NCBI RefSeq assembly: GCF_000423125.1
Contig: NZ_AUHJ01000025.1
Span: 1-35,397 of the forward strand
DNA: 35,397 bases
Origin: Haliea salexigens DSM 19537
Lineage (GTDB): Bacteria; Pseudomonadota; Gammaproteobacteria; Pseudomonadales; Halieaceae
Direction: 5' to 3'
The position numbers and the translations under genes were made by a program. Positions 25,299 through 34,041 of the stretch are shown here, piece after piece (position 1 is the stretch's first letter; the number at the start of each line of letters is the position of its first letter). The notes beneath the pieces were generated by a model. That model was given only the letters and a program-made list of their open reading frames with translations. It had not been told where the DNA came from and did not search any database.

Positions 25299-26708
25299 TC
25301 AGGATGACAGCGGCTGCTGCCGCTGCAGGGCCGGGTAGCGTGGCTGATCGATGCTCAGTTGCCCGGCGACGGTCAACCGCAAATGTTCCGCCAGCCCGGC
25401 GGTGTCCAGCTCAAGTCCTTCTTGTAACCCCCGGCTGAGCTGCCAGCGCAATTCATCCAGCGAGCCCTCAGGGAAAAATGCTTTGAGCCGAGTGTGTTCA
25501 GCGGCGGCGAGGGCTGGACCGTACAGCAATTCCCGCTGCGCAATGCCGAGGGAATTGGCAGCGACCTTTGCCAGGAAGCCGAAGCGCTCATCGCCGCCAC
25601 CTGCAACCTCGTCTGTCAGAAACGTTCGCACGCCTTCCAGGAGTTCGGCGGGCATGGGCAGCTGCGTGCCCTGATCCAGCTTGACCTCGCCGGGCAGCGC
25701 AATGTCGCCGGGGATAAGGAGGTTCACGCAGTCCATCTGGGCTTCCGAGGAACGCCGGCCAATCACCGGCCGCTCCAGGCTGGGTGTGTCGCCGGTGCGC
25801 CAGGTGTGGGCCATATTGAGCGTTGTGATGGACCACCAGAACGAGCCGAAGACCTGCCAGAAGCGCAGGTCCTCCTCACTGACCGTGATCCCGGACGTTT
25901 CCTCGTAGCCTGCCAGAAGATCCTCGATGGTGCCGAAGCCACCAACCGGCAGGTGATCCTTGCCAAAGCGCCAGGAGTTGACACACAGCCATCCCAAGTC
26001 ACGGACCGGGTCGCCAATCTGGGTGAGCTCCCAGTCCAGCACCGCGACGATGCCGGACTCATCAATCATCAGGTTGCCGTTGCGGAAATCACCGTGGACC
26101 AGTGTCCGTCGCGTGTTCTGTGGCAGGTTTTCCAGTAGCCAGCGCGCGGCGAAATCGATCATGGGTACCGGGATATCCAGTACCCGGTAGGCATCCCAGG
26201 TCTCCTGCACCAGTGCCTCGGGGGTAACGGTGGGTAGGTTCGCGGCGGTCGTTTCATCGATCTCGATGGCATGCAAACGCGCCAGCACGTCGCCGCACTG
26301 CCTGGCCAGTTGTGGCCGAATACCGGCCAGCGCTTCGGAGCGCACGATGCGTTGGCCCAGTGTTTCGCCGTCGAGCCACTGCATCAGGAAGCCCGAACCC
26401 AGCTCGTCACTGTCCTCAAGTAGGTAAACAACACCGGGCACGGGAATACCGGCCTTTTCTGCCAGCTGCAGCAATTTTGCCTCGGTTGCGAGGCCGACCT
26501 GCCCGGGAATGGGGGCGCCATTCTCGCTCGTCGGGCTGCGGCGGAACGCGTAGCGATTCTCACCCTGGTCAGTCTTGACCCGCAGGCGGTAGGTCTCCTG
26601 GCTGGCGCCGGCCGTCAACTGCTGACACTCTTCAATGCTCTGAAAACCCTCCAGTTCACGTTCCAGAACCGTCTTCATTGCGTTTAGGAAGCGGGAATCC
26701 ACTGACAT
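25299..26708 (-). CDS. APH-family phosphotransferase fused to a DUF6285-like domain
   Basis: The protein has 469 residues. An aminoglycoside-phosphotransferase-type kinase fold (about 25-345) has HGDFRNGN (205-212, catalytic D207) and LDWE (224-227, metal-binding D225). The last 100 residues (about 365-469: RFGFLAKVAANSLGIAQREL, then LSIDQPRYPAL) look like DUF6285, usually a separate small protein beside such kinases, so this is probably a fusion. The start codon overlaps the stop of the acyl-CoA dehydrogenase gene by one base. APH-ACAD pairs include LvaA/LvaC of Pseudomonas putida and the fused vertebrate ACAD10/11, where the kinase phosphorylates 4-hydroxyacyl-CoA. That activity fits here by inference. 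The gene converges on the sigma-54 activator with only 10 bases between them. Confidence 0.85.
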   Translation of the reverse strand: MSVDSRFLNAMKTVLERELEGFQSIEECQQLTAGASQETYRLRVKTDQGENRYAFRRSPTSENGAPIPGQVGLATEAKLLQLAEKAGIPVPGVVYLLEDSDELGSGFLMQWLDGETLGQRIVRSEALAGIRPQLARQCGDVLARLHAIEIDETTAANLPTVTPEALVQETWDAYRVLDIPVPMIDFAARWLLENLPQNTRRTLVHGDFRNGNLMIDESGIVAVLDWELTQIGDPVRDLGWLCVNSWRFGKDHLPVGGFGTIEDLLAGYEETSGITVSEEDLRFWQVFGSFWWSITTLNMAHTWRTGDTPSLERPVIGRRSSEAQMDCVNLLIPGDIALPGEVKLDQGTQLPMPAELLEGVRTFLTDEVAGGGDERFGFLAKVAANSLGIAQRELLYGPALAAAEHTRLKAFFPEGSLDELRWQLSRGLQEGLELDTAGLAEHLRLTVAGQLSIDQPRYPALQRQQPLSS

Positions 26709-27973
26709 CAGCTCACACCTTTTGGTTTGTCTTGTTTCATGAAGCCGAACAGATAACCCGCCACACGACGCATCTGGATCTCGTCTGCACCTTCAGTGAT
26801 GCGGTAGCGTCGGTGGTGGCGGTAGATATGTTCAAACGGTTTGTAGCGCGAATACCCCATGCCGCCATGAACCTGCATTGCGGTATCGGCGGCTTCACAG
26901 CAAAGCCGGTTAGCCTGATAGTTGCAGATGGATACTTTGTCCGACACGGAGAAAGCGCCGTCCCGATCCATGAGCCAGGCTGTTTTGTGAATCAGTGCGC
27001 GCAACATCTCGCAGCGCGCCTGCAAGTCCACGAGTGGAAACTGGATCGCCTGATTGGTTGCCAGTGGCTTGCCAAAGGGTTTCCTTTCCCGCGCATGTCT
27101 CACGGATTCATTGACGCAGTACTGCGCCGCGCCCAGGCTTGAGGCGGCCTGGCGAATACGGTTTTCATTGAAGAAGTGCTGGACGACTTGCAGGCCTTTG
27201 CCCTCACCACCGAAGATGGCCGAGTCGGGCACACGCACATCGGTCAATGAAACGCGCGCGTGGTCCGAGGGCATGTTGAAGGTCCACAGGTACTCTTCAA
27301 CCTTGAGTCCGGGCGCATTCATGGGCACGAGGAAAGCGGTGATTCCGGTGCCATCGCCCGGTTCTCCCGAGGTTCTGGCCATGATCATGTCGCAGTGCGC
27401 TGTATGCACGCCGGTGTTCCAGGTTTTCTCCCCATTTATCACCCAGTGATCACCGTCCTTGACGGCACCGGTTTCCATCCAGGTAGCATCCGAGCCGTGT
27501 GCGGGCTCGGTTATCCCGAAGGCAAATCCGCGGGTCGCATTTTTCAGCCCGTCCAGCCATTCGGCTTTTTGCGCCTCTGTGCCGTACTCAAGCATGAGTA
27601 GCAGACCAATATTATTGCCGACGATCGAGTGTTCATTCTGCAGATCGTTGTGCAGCCCCAGGCCTTTGGCCGCCAGGTGCTCGCGTACTATGGCCATGCC
27701 GAGGTTGCTGCCGTCGCGACCACCATGCTCTGCCGGGAAGGGGTAGCTGAAAATGCCCGCGGCGATCGCCAACTGCTTTGCCTGGTGCAGCAATGCTTCC
27801 CATTCCTCGTTGGGGAGGCCGTCTCGCTCCCAATCGGTGCGCGCATCTTCTCGGCGATGATCAAAGAAGCGGATGTTGTCATCGGCCTGTTCGAGTGGCT
27901 TGATCTGTGCCTCGATGAAGGTGTCGAGCTCTTGCAGGAACGCGCTTATGTCTTCTGGAATGTCAAAGTTCAT
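26708..27973 (-). CDS. Acyl-CoA dehydrogenase family protein
   Basis: The protein has 421 residues from the ATG at 27973; another in-frame ATG at 28009 would add 12 residues. It has the three-part ACAD layout: an N-terminal helical domain, a beta domain with FGITEPAHGSD and NGEKTWNTG, and a C-terminal helical domain with MQVHGGMGYSRYKPFEHIYR and RITEGADEIQ. FAD binding and alpha,beta-dehydrogenation, or elimination of a 4-phosphoacyl-CoA in the LvaC/ACAD11 manner, are the family options. The ITEG glutamate at the usual catalytic place is present. It overlaps the downstream APH kinase by one base, which implies coupled translation. A gap of 168 bases separates it from the upstream meaB-like gene. 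Confidence 0.9.
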   Translation of the reverse strand: MNFDIPEDISAFLQELDTFIEAQIKPLEQADDNIRFFDHRREDARTDWERDGLPNEEWEALLHQAKQLAIAAGIFSYPFPAEHGGRDGSNLGMAIVREHLAAKGLGLHNDLQNEHSIVGNNIGLLLMLEYGTEAQKAEWLDGLKNATRGFAFGITEPAHGSDATWMETGAVKDGDHWVINGEKTWNTGVHTAHCDMIMARTSGEPGDGTGITAFLVPMNAPGLKVEEYLWTFNMPSDHARVSLTDVRVPDSAIFGGEGKGLQVVQHFFNENRIRQAASSLGAAQYCVNESVRHARERKPFGKPLATNQAIQFPLVDLQARCEMLRALIHKTAWLMDRDGAFSVSDKVSICNYQANRLCCEAADTAMQVHGGMGYSRYKPFEHIYRHHRRYRITEGADEIQMRRVAGYLFGFMKQDKPKGVS

Positions 27974-28141
27974 TATTTTGGCCCAACGGTTACCGGCCCA
28001 GTTTGGCATAACGTTAGCTTGTTTCCGAGAAGGTTTCGCGGAGTTCGAGTTTTAGTGGCTCAGCGCCATTCCAGCGTAGATTCGCTCCGCGCAGTTTGCG
28101 TCAATCTTTCCACTGGCACGCCAGGTGAGCGACCGGCTGCT

Positions 28142-29092
28142 TTAAGTGCCCCTGCCTTCCTGCCAGTTTTTAATCAGTAGTTGTGACGCGCTATAGGGGT
28201 CTATCTCTCGTTTCTCAACGGCGCTGAGTATTGCGGGGTCCGCGCTTTGTCTTATGCTGCGCATGATTTCGGTGCAGGTCAGGGTGAGGGCTTGTTCGCG
28301 CTCGCGCTGGGCCGAGCGCAGACCGAACTCACCGGTGTTCTGCAGCATGGCTTTGTGCTGGTCTATGGCATCCACAATCTCTGCTATGCCCTCATCCTTC
28401 ACGGCGACCGCGCGCAGCAATGGCGGTGACCAGTCGTCGCTGCTGAGCGCTTTCGACTCGGCACGAAGATGCAACATCAATTCAAACTGCCTGTAGGTGT
28501 CTTCGTAGCCATCGCGATCCGCTTTGTTGATCACGAAGAGGTCTCCCGCCTCCATCAGGCCTGCCTTGACCGCCTGTATTTCGTCGCCAAGCCCGGGTAC
28601 TCCAACGATCACGGTTGTGTGGGCCAGTGCCACAACGTCAATCTCGTCCTGCCCCACGCCCACGGTTTCTACCAGGACGAGGTCATAACCCATGGCGTCG
28701 AGAATCAGGCAGGCATCGTGGGTGGAGCGCGCCAGGCCGCCGGCCTGTCCGCGGGTGCCGATGGAGCGGATGAACACGTCCGGGTCCAGGGTGTGTTTAC
28801 CCATGCGCACGCGGTCACCGAGAATGGCGCCACCGGTAAAGGGGCTGGACGGGTCAATGGCGATGACCCCCACGCGGCGTCCGCGACGCCTCTGTTCGCT
28901 GATGAGCGCGTTGACCAGGGTCGATTTGCCGGCGCCGGGGGGGCCGGTAATACCGATGATGTGCGCGTTGCCCGTGTGTGGAAATATTTCTGCCAGGGTG
29001 CGTGCGCCGCGCGGGTCACCGTCGTCGAGCCAGCGGATGGCGCGCGCACCGGCGAGAATAGTGCCGCTCAATAATTCCTTGGCAACATCCAT
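28142..29092 (-). CDS. MeaB/ArgK-family G-protein chaperone of a B12 mutase
   Basis: The protein has 316 residues from the ATG at 29092, which overlaps the stop of the cobalamin-subunit gene by one base; an upstream ATG at 29125 is possible. The SIMIBI-class GTPase motifs are clear: Walker A GPPGAGKST (50-58), IDPSSPFTGGAILGDRVRM, VETVGVGQDE and NKAD. MeaB proteins load and protect adenosylcobalamin in acyl-CoA mutases. Its position directly after the two mutase subunits fits that job. Confidence 0.93.
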   Translation of the reverse strand: MDVAKELLSGTILAGARAIRWLDDGDPRGARTLAEIFPHTGNAHIIGITGPPGAGKSTLVNALISEQRRRGRRVGVIAIDPSSPFTGGAILGDRVRMGKHTLDPDVFIRSIGTRGQAGGLARSTHDACLILDAMGYDLVLVETVGVGQDEIDVVALAHTTVIVGVPGLGDEIQAVKAGLMEAGDLFVINKADRDGYEDTYRQFELMLHLRAESKALSSDDWSPPLLRAVAVKDEGIAEIVDAIDQHKAMLQNTGEFGLRSAQREREQALTLTCTEIMRSIRQSADPAILSAVEKREIDPYSASQLLIKNWQEGRGT

Positions 29093-29517
29093 CAGGCATC
29101 GGCCGCTAACTGCTGTACCCACCACTCATTGAGGTAGGCGACGATATCGCGGGTGTCGGACCCCATGGTAAAGGTGCGATCAACCCCCGCTTCTTCCAAT
29201 AGCGGACGGTCCTCTTCCGGAATGACGCCGCCGGCCAGCAGGAGTTTATCGCCGGCGCCGGCCTCGCGCAGAAGTCGCGCCAGCTTGGGCAGGTTGCGGG
29301 TATGGCCGGCGGACAGCGTGGAAATGCCCACAACATCCACATCTTCCTGAATGGCTGCCGCGGCCACCATTTCGGGGGTTTGCTTGAGGCCGGTAAAAAT
29401 GACTTCCATGCCGGCTTCGCGCAAGGCGTGGGCGATGATGGTGATGCCCACGGTGTGGGTGTCCATGCCCAGTTTAGCCAGCAGTATACGCAGTGGCCGT
29501 TGGTGTGCGTTGCTCAT
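29092..29517 (-). CDS. Cobalamin-binding subunit of a split acyl-CoA mutase
   Basis: The protein has 141 residues from the ATG at 29517, which overlaps the catalytic-subunit stop by one base; a TTG one codon upstream is an alternative. It is a B12-binding Rossmann domain with the base-off/His-on motif D-T-H-T-V-G (KLGMDTHTVG), followed by the VVGISTLSAGH and LLLAGGVIPEED segments seen in methylmalonyl-CoA mutase C-terminal domains. It supplies adenosylcobalamin to the catalytic subunit encoded just upstream. Confidence 0.93.
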   Translation of the reverse strand: MSNAHQRPLRILLAKLGMDTHTVGITIIAHALREAGMEVIFTGLKQTPEMVAAAAIQEDVDVVGISTLSAGHTRNLPKLARLLREAGAGDKLLLAGGVIPEEDRPLLEEAGVDRTFTMGSDTRDIVAYLNEWWVQQLAADA

Positions 29518-31253
29518 CAAATGCCCCCCAGCTGGCTGTCAGAGCCGTATTCGCCAAACACATCGCGCATGGCGTAGCAGATTTCGCCGTGCGTGGCGTA
29601 GGCTTTCACCGCCGCCAGGCAGGACTCCATCATGTTGCTGCCATTCCGTGCGGCTTCGCGAACCTGTTCCAGTGTGCTGTCCACCAGTGCTTGGTCCCGT
29701 CGCGCACGCAAGTCGCGCACCTTCGCCACCTGCTCCGATTCCATGTCGTCGTTGAGCCGGAATATACTGATCTCGCGCTTTTCCTCATCCAGTTTCAAAT
29801 GGTTCACTCCCACCCAGAGGCGTCGGCCCTCTTCAATGTCGCGGTTGCGCTCATACTGTTCGCGCCCGAGTGCGCGTTGAAAATATCCGGTTTCGATGGC
29901 CTTCAGGGCGCCGCCCATATCAAAGATCTTGTCCATCTCCTCAAAGGCCGCGTTTTCCATTTGCTTGGTCAGGCTTTCAACGTAGTAGGAGCCCGCCAGT
30001 GGGTCGATGGTCTCCGCCACACCCGTTTCGTGCGCCACAATGTGCTGCAGTGCCGCGCCGACGCGAATGGCTTCTTCAGCGGGTAGCGAGTGGGCTTCAT
30101 CGTGCAGTGGCGTGGTCATGTTCTCGCCCGCGCCCCCCAGGGAACAGGCAGTGGCCATGATGGCGAGGCGGCCGATGTTGTTCAGCGGCTGCTGCAGCGT
30201 GAGCGCGGTGGTGGTCGGCGAGGTCATCATGCGAATCTTCATGGCCTCGGGTTTGGTGGCGCCGTAGCGATCGCGCATCAGGCGCGCCCAGCACTTGCGG
30301 AAGGCCCGCAGTTTGCAAATGCCCTCGAAGAAATCCATGTCCACGTTGACCACAAAGTGGAAGTAGGGGGCAACCGTGTCGATGTCGAAGCCCCGCTCCA
30401 GCGTGGCGTCGATGTAAGCGCAGGCGATGGCCAGGCTGAAGGCGATTTCCTGTACCGGGTTGGCTTTGGCAGGCTGCAACTGCGCCGAGATAATCGAGAT
30501 GGGAGCCCAGTTCGGGTGATTGTTGATGATGTATTCAATGCAGTCCGTGGCGAGTCGCAGGCCGTGTTCCGGTGGATAGATATAACGGCCCACGCAGGTG
30601 TACTCGATCAAAATGCCATTGACGATGTGCAGCACGAAGTCTTTCGGATCGACGCCCTTCTTCTCCAGAGCGGCAATAATCATCGCCAGATTGACGGGCT
30701 GCGGCGCATTGCACACGCTCATCAGGTATTTTAGCTGGTCGAAGGGCAGGTCAAAGGCTTCCTCCAGGTCTTCCAGACTGTCCAGTGCCATGCCGGCGCG
30801 GCCAACTTCGCCTTCGACCATCGGGTCATCACTGTCGTAGCCGTTGGTCGTGGCCAGGTCGTATTCCAGAATAAGCCCCGAGAGGCCCTGGTCCAGCATA
30901 TAGCGGGCACGCTTGGACCAGCTCTGCCCCGAGCCGAAACCGGTCACCTGAGTCATGGTCCAGAACCCGGACCGGTGCCCGTTGGGCCCGGTGCCACGGG
31001 TGTAGGGGTATTCGCCCGGGAAGCCAACGTCTTCCTTGTAGTCAAAACCCAATGCTTCAAGGTCGGCAGGGGTATACAGCGGATTGATCGGCCATTTGAG
31101 CGCCTGGGTCAGGAACTCTTCGCGACGTTCGGGGTGGGCGGCAACGTAAGGCCCGCGGGTTTCGCTCTCCCAGCGTGCAACCTCTTCATCGAATTCACTC
31201 GTCGTGGCCTGGCCCGTGTTTTTTGGGTTCAGCCTGCTGACCTTGTTGTTCAT
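29517..31253 (-). CDS. Divergent B12-dependent acyl-CoA mutase, catalytic subunit
   Basis: The protein has 578 residues, the TIM-barrel subunit of a split mutase; it overlaps the SDR stop by four bases. Family features are strong: YPYTRG, GYDSDDPMVEGEVG and LQQPLNNIGRLAI. My hand alignment to methylmalonyl-CoA mutase is gapless over the active site and places V103, V221, A257 and Q258 at the positions of Tyr89, Arg207, Tyr243 and His244 (P. shermanii numbering). The spacings of 118 and 37 residues are conserved. Arg207 binds the carboxylate of methylmalonyl-CoA, so that substrate is unlikely. Isobutyryl-, hydroxyisobutyryl- and pivalyl-CoA mutases are relatives with changed pockets, but this set matches none that I can name with confidence. 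Confidence 0.9.
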   Translation of the reverse strand: MNNKVSRLNPKNTGQATTSEFDEEVARWESETRGPYVAAHPERREEFLTQALKWPINPLYTPADLEALGFDYKEDVGFPGEYPYTRGTGPNGHRSGFWTMTQVTGFGSGQSWSKRARYMLDQGLSGLILEYDLATTNGYDSDDPMVEGEVGRAGMALDSLEDLEEAFDLPFDQLKYLMSVCNAPQPVNLAMIIAALEKKGVDPKDFVLHIVNGILIEYTCVGRYIYPPEHGLRLATDCIEYIINNHPNWAPISIISAQLQPAKANPVQEIAFSLAIACAYIDATLERGFDIDTVAPYFHFVVNVDMDFFEGICKLRAFRKCWARLMRDRYGATKPEAMKIRMMTSPTTTALTLQQPLNNIGRLAIMATACSLGGAGENMTTPLHDEAHSLPAEEAIRVGAALQHIVAHETGVAETIDPLAGSYYVESLTKQMENAAFEEMDKIFDMGGALKAIETGYFQRALGREQYERNRDIEEGRRLWVGVNHLKLDEEKREISIFRLNDDMESEQVAKVRDLRARRDQALVDSTLEQVREAARNGSNMMESCLAAVKAYATHGEICYAMRDVFGEYGSDSQLGGI

Positions 31254-32224
31254 GTTGATCTCCCTGCGTTAGCGATCAAGGGTTCACAGCGCCCCCACAG
31301 GTCTTGTGCGCGCTGTGGGTCGAGTGACTCGGCGGTGACTTCCCAGCCTTGTGGCGTGGGTGGCTGCCAGAATGGAGCGATGGCGCAATCTTCAATATAC
31401 AGCCCCCCGCGTCCGTTCAATTCATCTGTAATTGCCGCCCAGAGTGGCGGTGCGGCGCCTTCTTCCGGCGAGCGCATGTGGCCCTGAGGCAGGCTTCCAT
31501 CTTCGTTGATCCAGCCCAGGCGTATCGCATCTTCCGGCGTGACGTGACGGCCTAAATTGGTTTCAACCCCGCCCGGAGTGACTACGTTCATTGTGACCCC
31601 GTCCTCCGCATGGCGTCGGCTGTATTCCACCGCGAGCAGGTTGGCACAGAGCTTGGCGTGACCGTAGGCTTCGAAGGGTTCGTAGGCGCGTTTTTTGTAG
31701 TTGAGGTCGTCGAGTTGCAACGTAGAAAAATGATGCGAGCCGGACGACACCGTGACGACACGCGCCGGCACCGCTGCCGCCAGGTTGGGTAGCAGCAGTT
31801 CCGACAACAGAAAGGGGGCAAAGTAATTCACCGACATCTGGCTTTCGAAGCCGTCTTCCGTATAGGCCAGCGGCGGCGCCATCAGCCCGGCGTTGTTGAT
31901 CAGCAAGTGCAAGGGGCGCGTGCCCCAGCGGGCACAGAATGCACGCACAGAAGCCATGGAGAGCAGGTCGATCAACTCCACGGCAGGTGCGGGAACGCCG
32001 CGCTCTCGCGCAATGTCCGCCGCGACCTGTTGGCCGGCGTGTTTATTGCGCACGGCCAGGGTGACCTGGGCGCCGGCTCCCGCCAGAGCCGAGGCAATGG
32101 CTACACCCACCCCCGAAGATGCGCCGGTGACAATCGCTGTGCGCCCGCTGAGGTCGAGCCCCGCGAGTATCTCATCTGCCGTGGGATCTGTAGTCGGCCG
32201 AGCGGTAGTCTCCGCACTGTCCAT
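31250..32224 (-). CDS. Short-chain dehydrogenase/reductase
   Basis: The protein has 324 residues from the ATG at 32224, with AAGGGC upstream; longer in-frame starts read into the promoter region. It is a Rossmann fold with TGASSGVG (cofactor loop), NNAG, VSSGSH and the catalytic Y-G-H-A-K. The overall style is that of the retinol dehydrogenase/WW-domain oxidoreductase-like SDRs. It is the first gene of the catabolic operon and overlaps the mutase gene by four bases (ATGA). Oxidation of a hydroxyacyl intermediate is a reasonable guess; the substrate cannot be read from the sequence. Confidence 0.9.
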   Translation of the reverse strand: MDSAETTARPTTDPTADEILAGLDLSGRTAIVTGASSGVGVAIASALAGAGAQVTLAVRNKHAGQQVAADIARERGVPAPAVELIDLLSMASVRAFCARWGTRPLHLLINNAGLMAPPLAYTEDGFESQMSVNYFAPFLLSELLLPNLAAAVPARVVTVSSGSHHFSTLQLDDLNYKKRAYEPFEAYGHAKLCANLLAVEYSRRHAEDGVTMNVVTPGGVETNLGRHVTPEDAIRLGWINEDGSLPQGHMRSPEEGAAPPLWAAITDELNGRGGLYIEDCAIAPFWQPPTPQGWEVTAESLDPQRAQDLWGRCEPLIANAGRST

Positions 32225-32360
32225 TAAAAAGCCCTTGTGAATAGTCGATTGGCTGCATATTAGAGTCCTGCGTTGCTTCAGGTGCAACGGGGTCAGGACT
32301 GACGACAACGATTAATGCCACTATATCGATAGTAAGCGCACAAAATGATAATCTCTGTGA
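32225..32360. promoter_or_regulatory. Divergent SDR/AraC-type regulator intergenic region
   Basis: These 136 bases between divergent starts must carry both promoters. A dyad ACTAT-N4-ATAGT lies at 32320-32333, and GATAAT at 32347-32352 is a possible -10 for the regulator. The dyad is a candidate operator. I could not place convincing -35 boxes. Confidence 0.35.
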
Positions 32361-33245
32361 ATGCACGAAAACTCAGGTCCAATCAGTGTACGTCAGGCCC
32401 AGACCCAGAAGAATCTGGTTGTGGCGGCTATAGACCTGCACGCCGTGCATGTGGAGCTTTGCGCGTTCCCGGAATTGACCGCGGAGACCGTGCGGGGGGT
32501 CGAGGCGCAGTCGGTGTTGTCGCTGGGCTTGTCGAGCTTGCTGGAGGCGGCAGAGGGCCGCTTCGCCACAACCGGCGCGCCGCGCTTTACCCGTTATGGC
32601 CCTTTGAATTTTCGCCCGGCAGGCGTGCCGTTTGAGGTACGGGTTTCGAAAGGGCACTACCACACGGTTCGCTGCCGTTTTGAGCCCGACGCCGCGTGGA
32701 TAACCCCGGTTGGTTCAGGCGCCCTGAGTGAGGCGCAACTCGAGGCCTGTTTCGACATCCATTCCCCGCGTATTGAGGACGCCATGCTGCGCCTGGCGGA
32801 AGAGCTCACTGCGCCAACGCCGGAAAGTCGGGCCCTGGCAGGGGCTTTGGTGAAGACCATCGCCATTGATTTGGCGCGTTACCTGGCGGATGCCGACAGG
32901 CACGCCATGCAGACAGGCGGCGGGTTGGCCCCGCGGCACCTGCGACGTGTTTTTTCGCGCATGGAAGAGCTCGGGCCGGCACCGAGCGTGGATGAGCTGG
33001 CGGAGCTTTGCGGCCTGAGCCGCTACCACTTCATGCGGGCCTTCAAGCAATCGGTGGGCGAAAGCCCCGCAGCCTACGCCAACCGCATAGTGATGAAGCA
33101 CGCGAGGAATCTGCTCGCCTCGAGTGATCGTCCGCTGGGCGACATCGCCGCGCTGTTGGGTTATTCCAGCGCGGCGGCATTCTCGGTGGCGTTTCGTCGC
33201 ACCAGCGGCCGTTCACCGAGTGCCTGGCGAGCCTGTATACGCTGA
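32361..33245 (+). CDS. AraC-family transcriptional regulator
   Basis: The protein has 294 residues. The C-terminal 100 residues are a double helix-turn-helix AraC domain (APSVDELAELCGLSRYHFMRAFKQSVGESP-type sequence, then LGDIAALLGYSSAAAFSVAFRR). The N-terminal region is a poorly conserved sensing domain. It is divergent from the SDR-mutase operon across 136 bases, so it probably controls that operon in response to a pathway intermediate. The start codon at 32361 lacks an obvious ribosome site. Confidence 0.9.
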   Translation: MHENSGPISVRQAQTQKNLVVAAIDLHAVHVELCAFPELTAETVRGVEAQSVLSLGLSSLLEAAEGRFATTGAPRFTRYGPLNFRPAGVPFEVRVSKGHYHTVRCRFEPDAAWITPVGSGALSEAQLEACFDIHSPRIEDAMLRLAEELTAPTPESRALAGALVKTIAIDLARYLADADRHAMQTGGGLAPRHLRRVFSRMEELGPAPSVDELAELCGLSRYHFMRAFKQSVGESPAAYANRIVMKHARNLLASSDRPLGDIAALLGYSSAAAFSVAFRRTSGRSPSAWRACIR

Positions 33246-33273
33246 ACCTGCGCCAGGCTGGATAGCGGGGTGC

Positions 33274-34041
33274 TTATTTCCCCTTCCACACGGGGGCGCG
33301 CTTCTCAGCGAATGCGGTGGCGCCCTCGATGGCGTCTTCGCTGACAAACACCGGTTGCAGTAGCTTCTGTTGCTCGGCGAACATATTCCCGCTGTTCCAG
33401 TCCTGGGCCCTGGCAACCACCTGTTTGCTGACAGCTACAGCAAGTGGGCCATTGGCTGCGATTTTGGCTGCCAGCGCCTTGGCGGCCTCCAGTGCGGTAC
33501 CGCTGGCGACGACCTGGTTGATGAGGCCCAGTTCATAGGCGCGTTGTGAGGTAATGAAGTCCCCGGTCAGGGCCAGCTCCATGGCGAGGCGTGACGGAAT
33601 CTGTTTGGGCAATTTCACGAGGCCACCGGCACCGGCAGCGAGCCCGCGTTTGACTTCAGGAATGCCAAACTTTGTATCATCCGCTGCAACAATGAGGTCG
33701 CAGCTGATGGCGAGTTCAAATCCACCGGCAAGGGCATAGCGTTCAACGGCGGCGATCAGGGGTTTGCTCACCAGGTATTCACACAAGCCCGCAAATCCAC
33801 GGCCCTCGACTACGGGGATTTCGCCGGTCACAAAGGCCTTCAGGTCCATGCCGGAACAGAAGGTGCCGCCGGCACCTGTGAGAATCGCGACGCGAATATC
33901 CGGGTTGCTTTCCAGTTCGTCAATGGCCTCTGCCACGCCCACGGCGACGGCCTTGTTCACCGCATTCTTGGCCTGGGGCCGGTTGAGGGTGATGGTCATG
34001 ACGCCATCGGTGATATCAACAATAACTTCTTCCACGGACAC
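33274..34041 (-). CDS. Enoyl-CoA hydratase/crotonase family enzyme
   Basis: The protein has 255 residues with a GTG start and AAGGAG seven bases upstream. The crotonase fold shows oxyanion segments CSGMDLKAF and ALAGGFEL. The two glutamates of true hydratases are present, E109 (GGFEL) and E129 (GIPEV), separated by 20 residues exactly like Glu144/Glu164 of rat enoyl-CoA hydratase. It should add water to an enoyl-CoA. It is transcribed on its own, convergent with the AraC-type gene, and is functionally consistent with the adjacent acyl-CoA operon. Confidence 0.92.
   Translation of the reverse strand: MSVEEVIVDITDGVMTITLNRPQAKNAVNKAVAVGVAEAIDELESNPDIRVAILTGAGGTFCSGMDLKAFVTGEIPVVEGRGFAGLCEYLVSKPLIAAVERYALAGGFELAISCDLIVAADDTKFGIPEVKRGLAAGAGGLVKLPKQIPSRLAMELALTGDFITSQRAYELGLINQVVASGTALEAAKALAAKIAANGPLAVAVSKQVVARAQDWNSGNMFAEQQKLLQPVFVSEDAIEGATAFAEKRAPVWKGK

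Noticed and set aside
29092-31253. Standard methylmalonyl-CoA mutase
   Set aside because: The architecture fits, but the residues that bind the methylmalonyl carboxylate and the active-site histidine are replaced.
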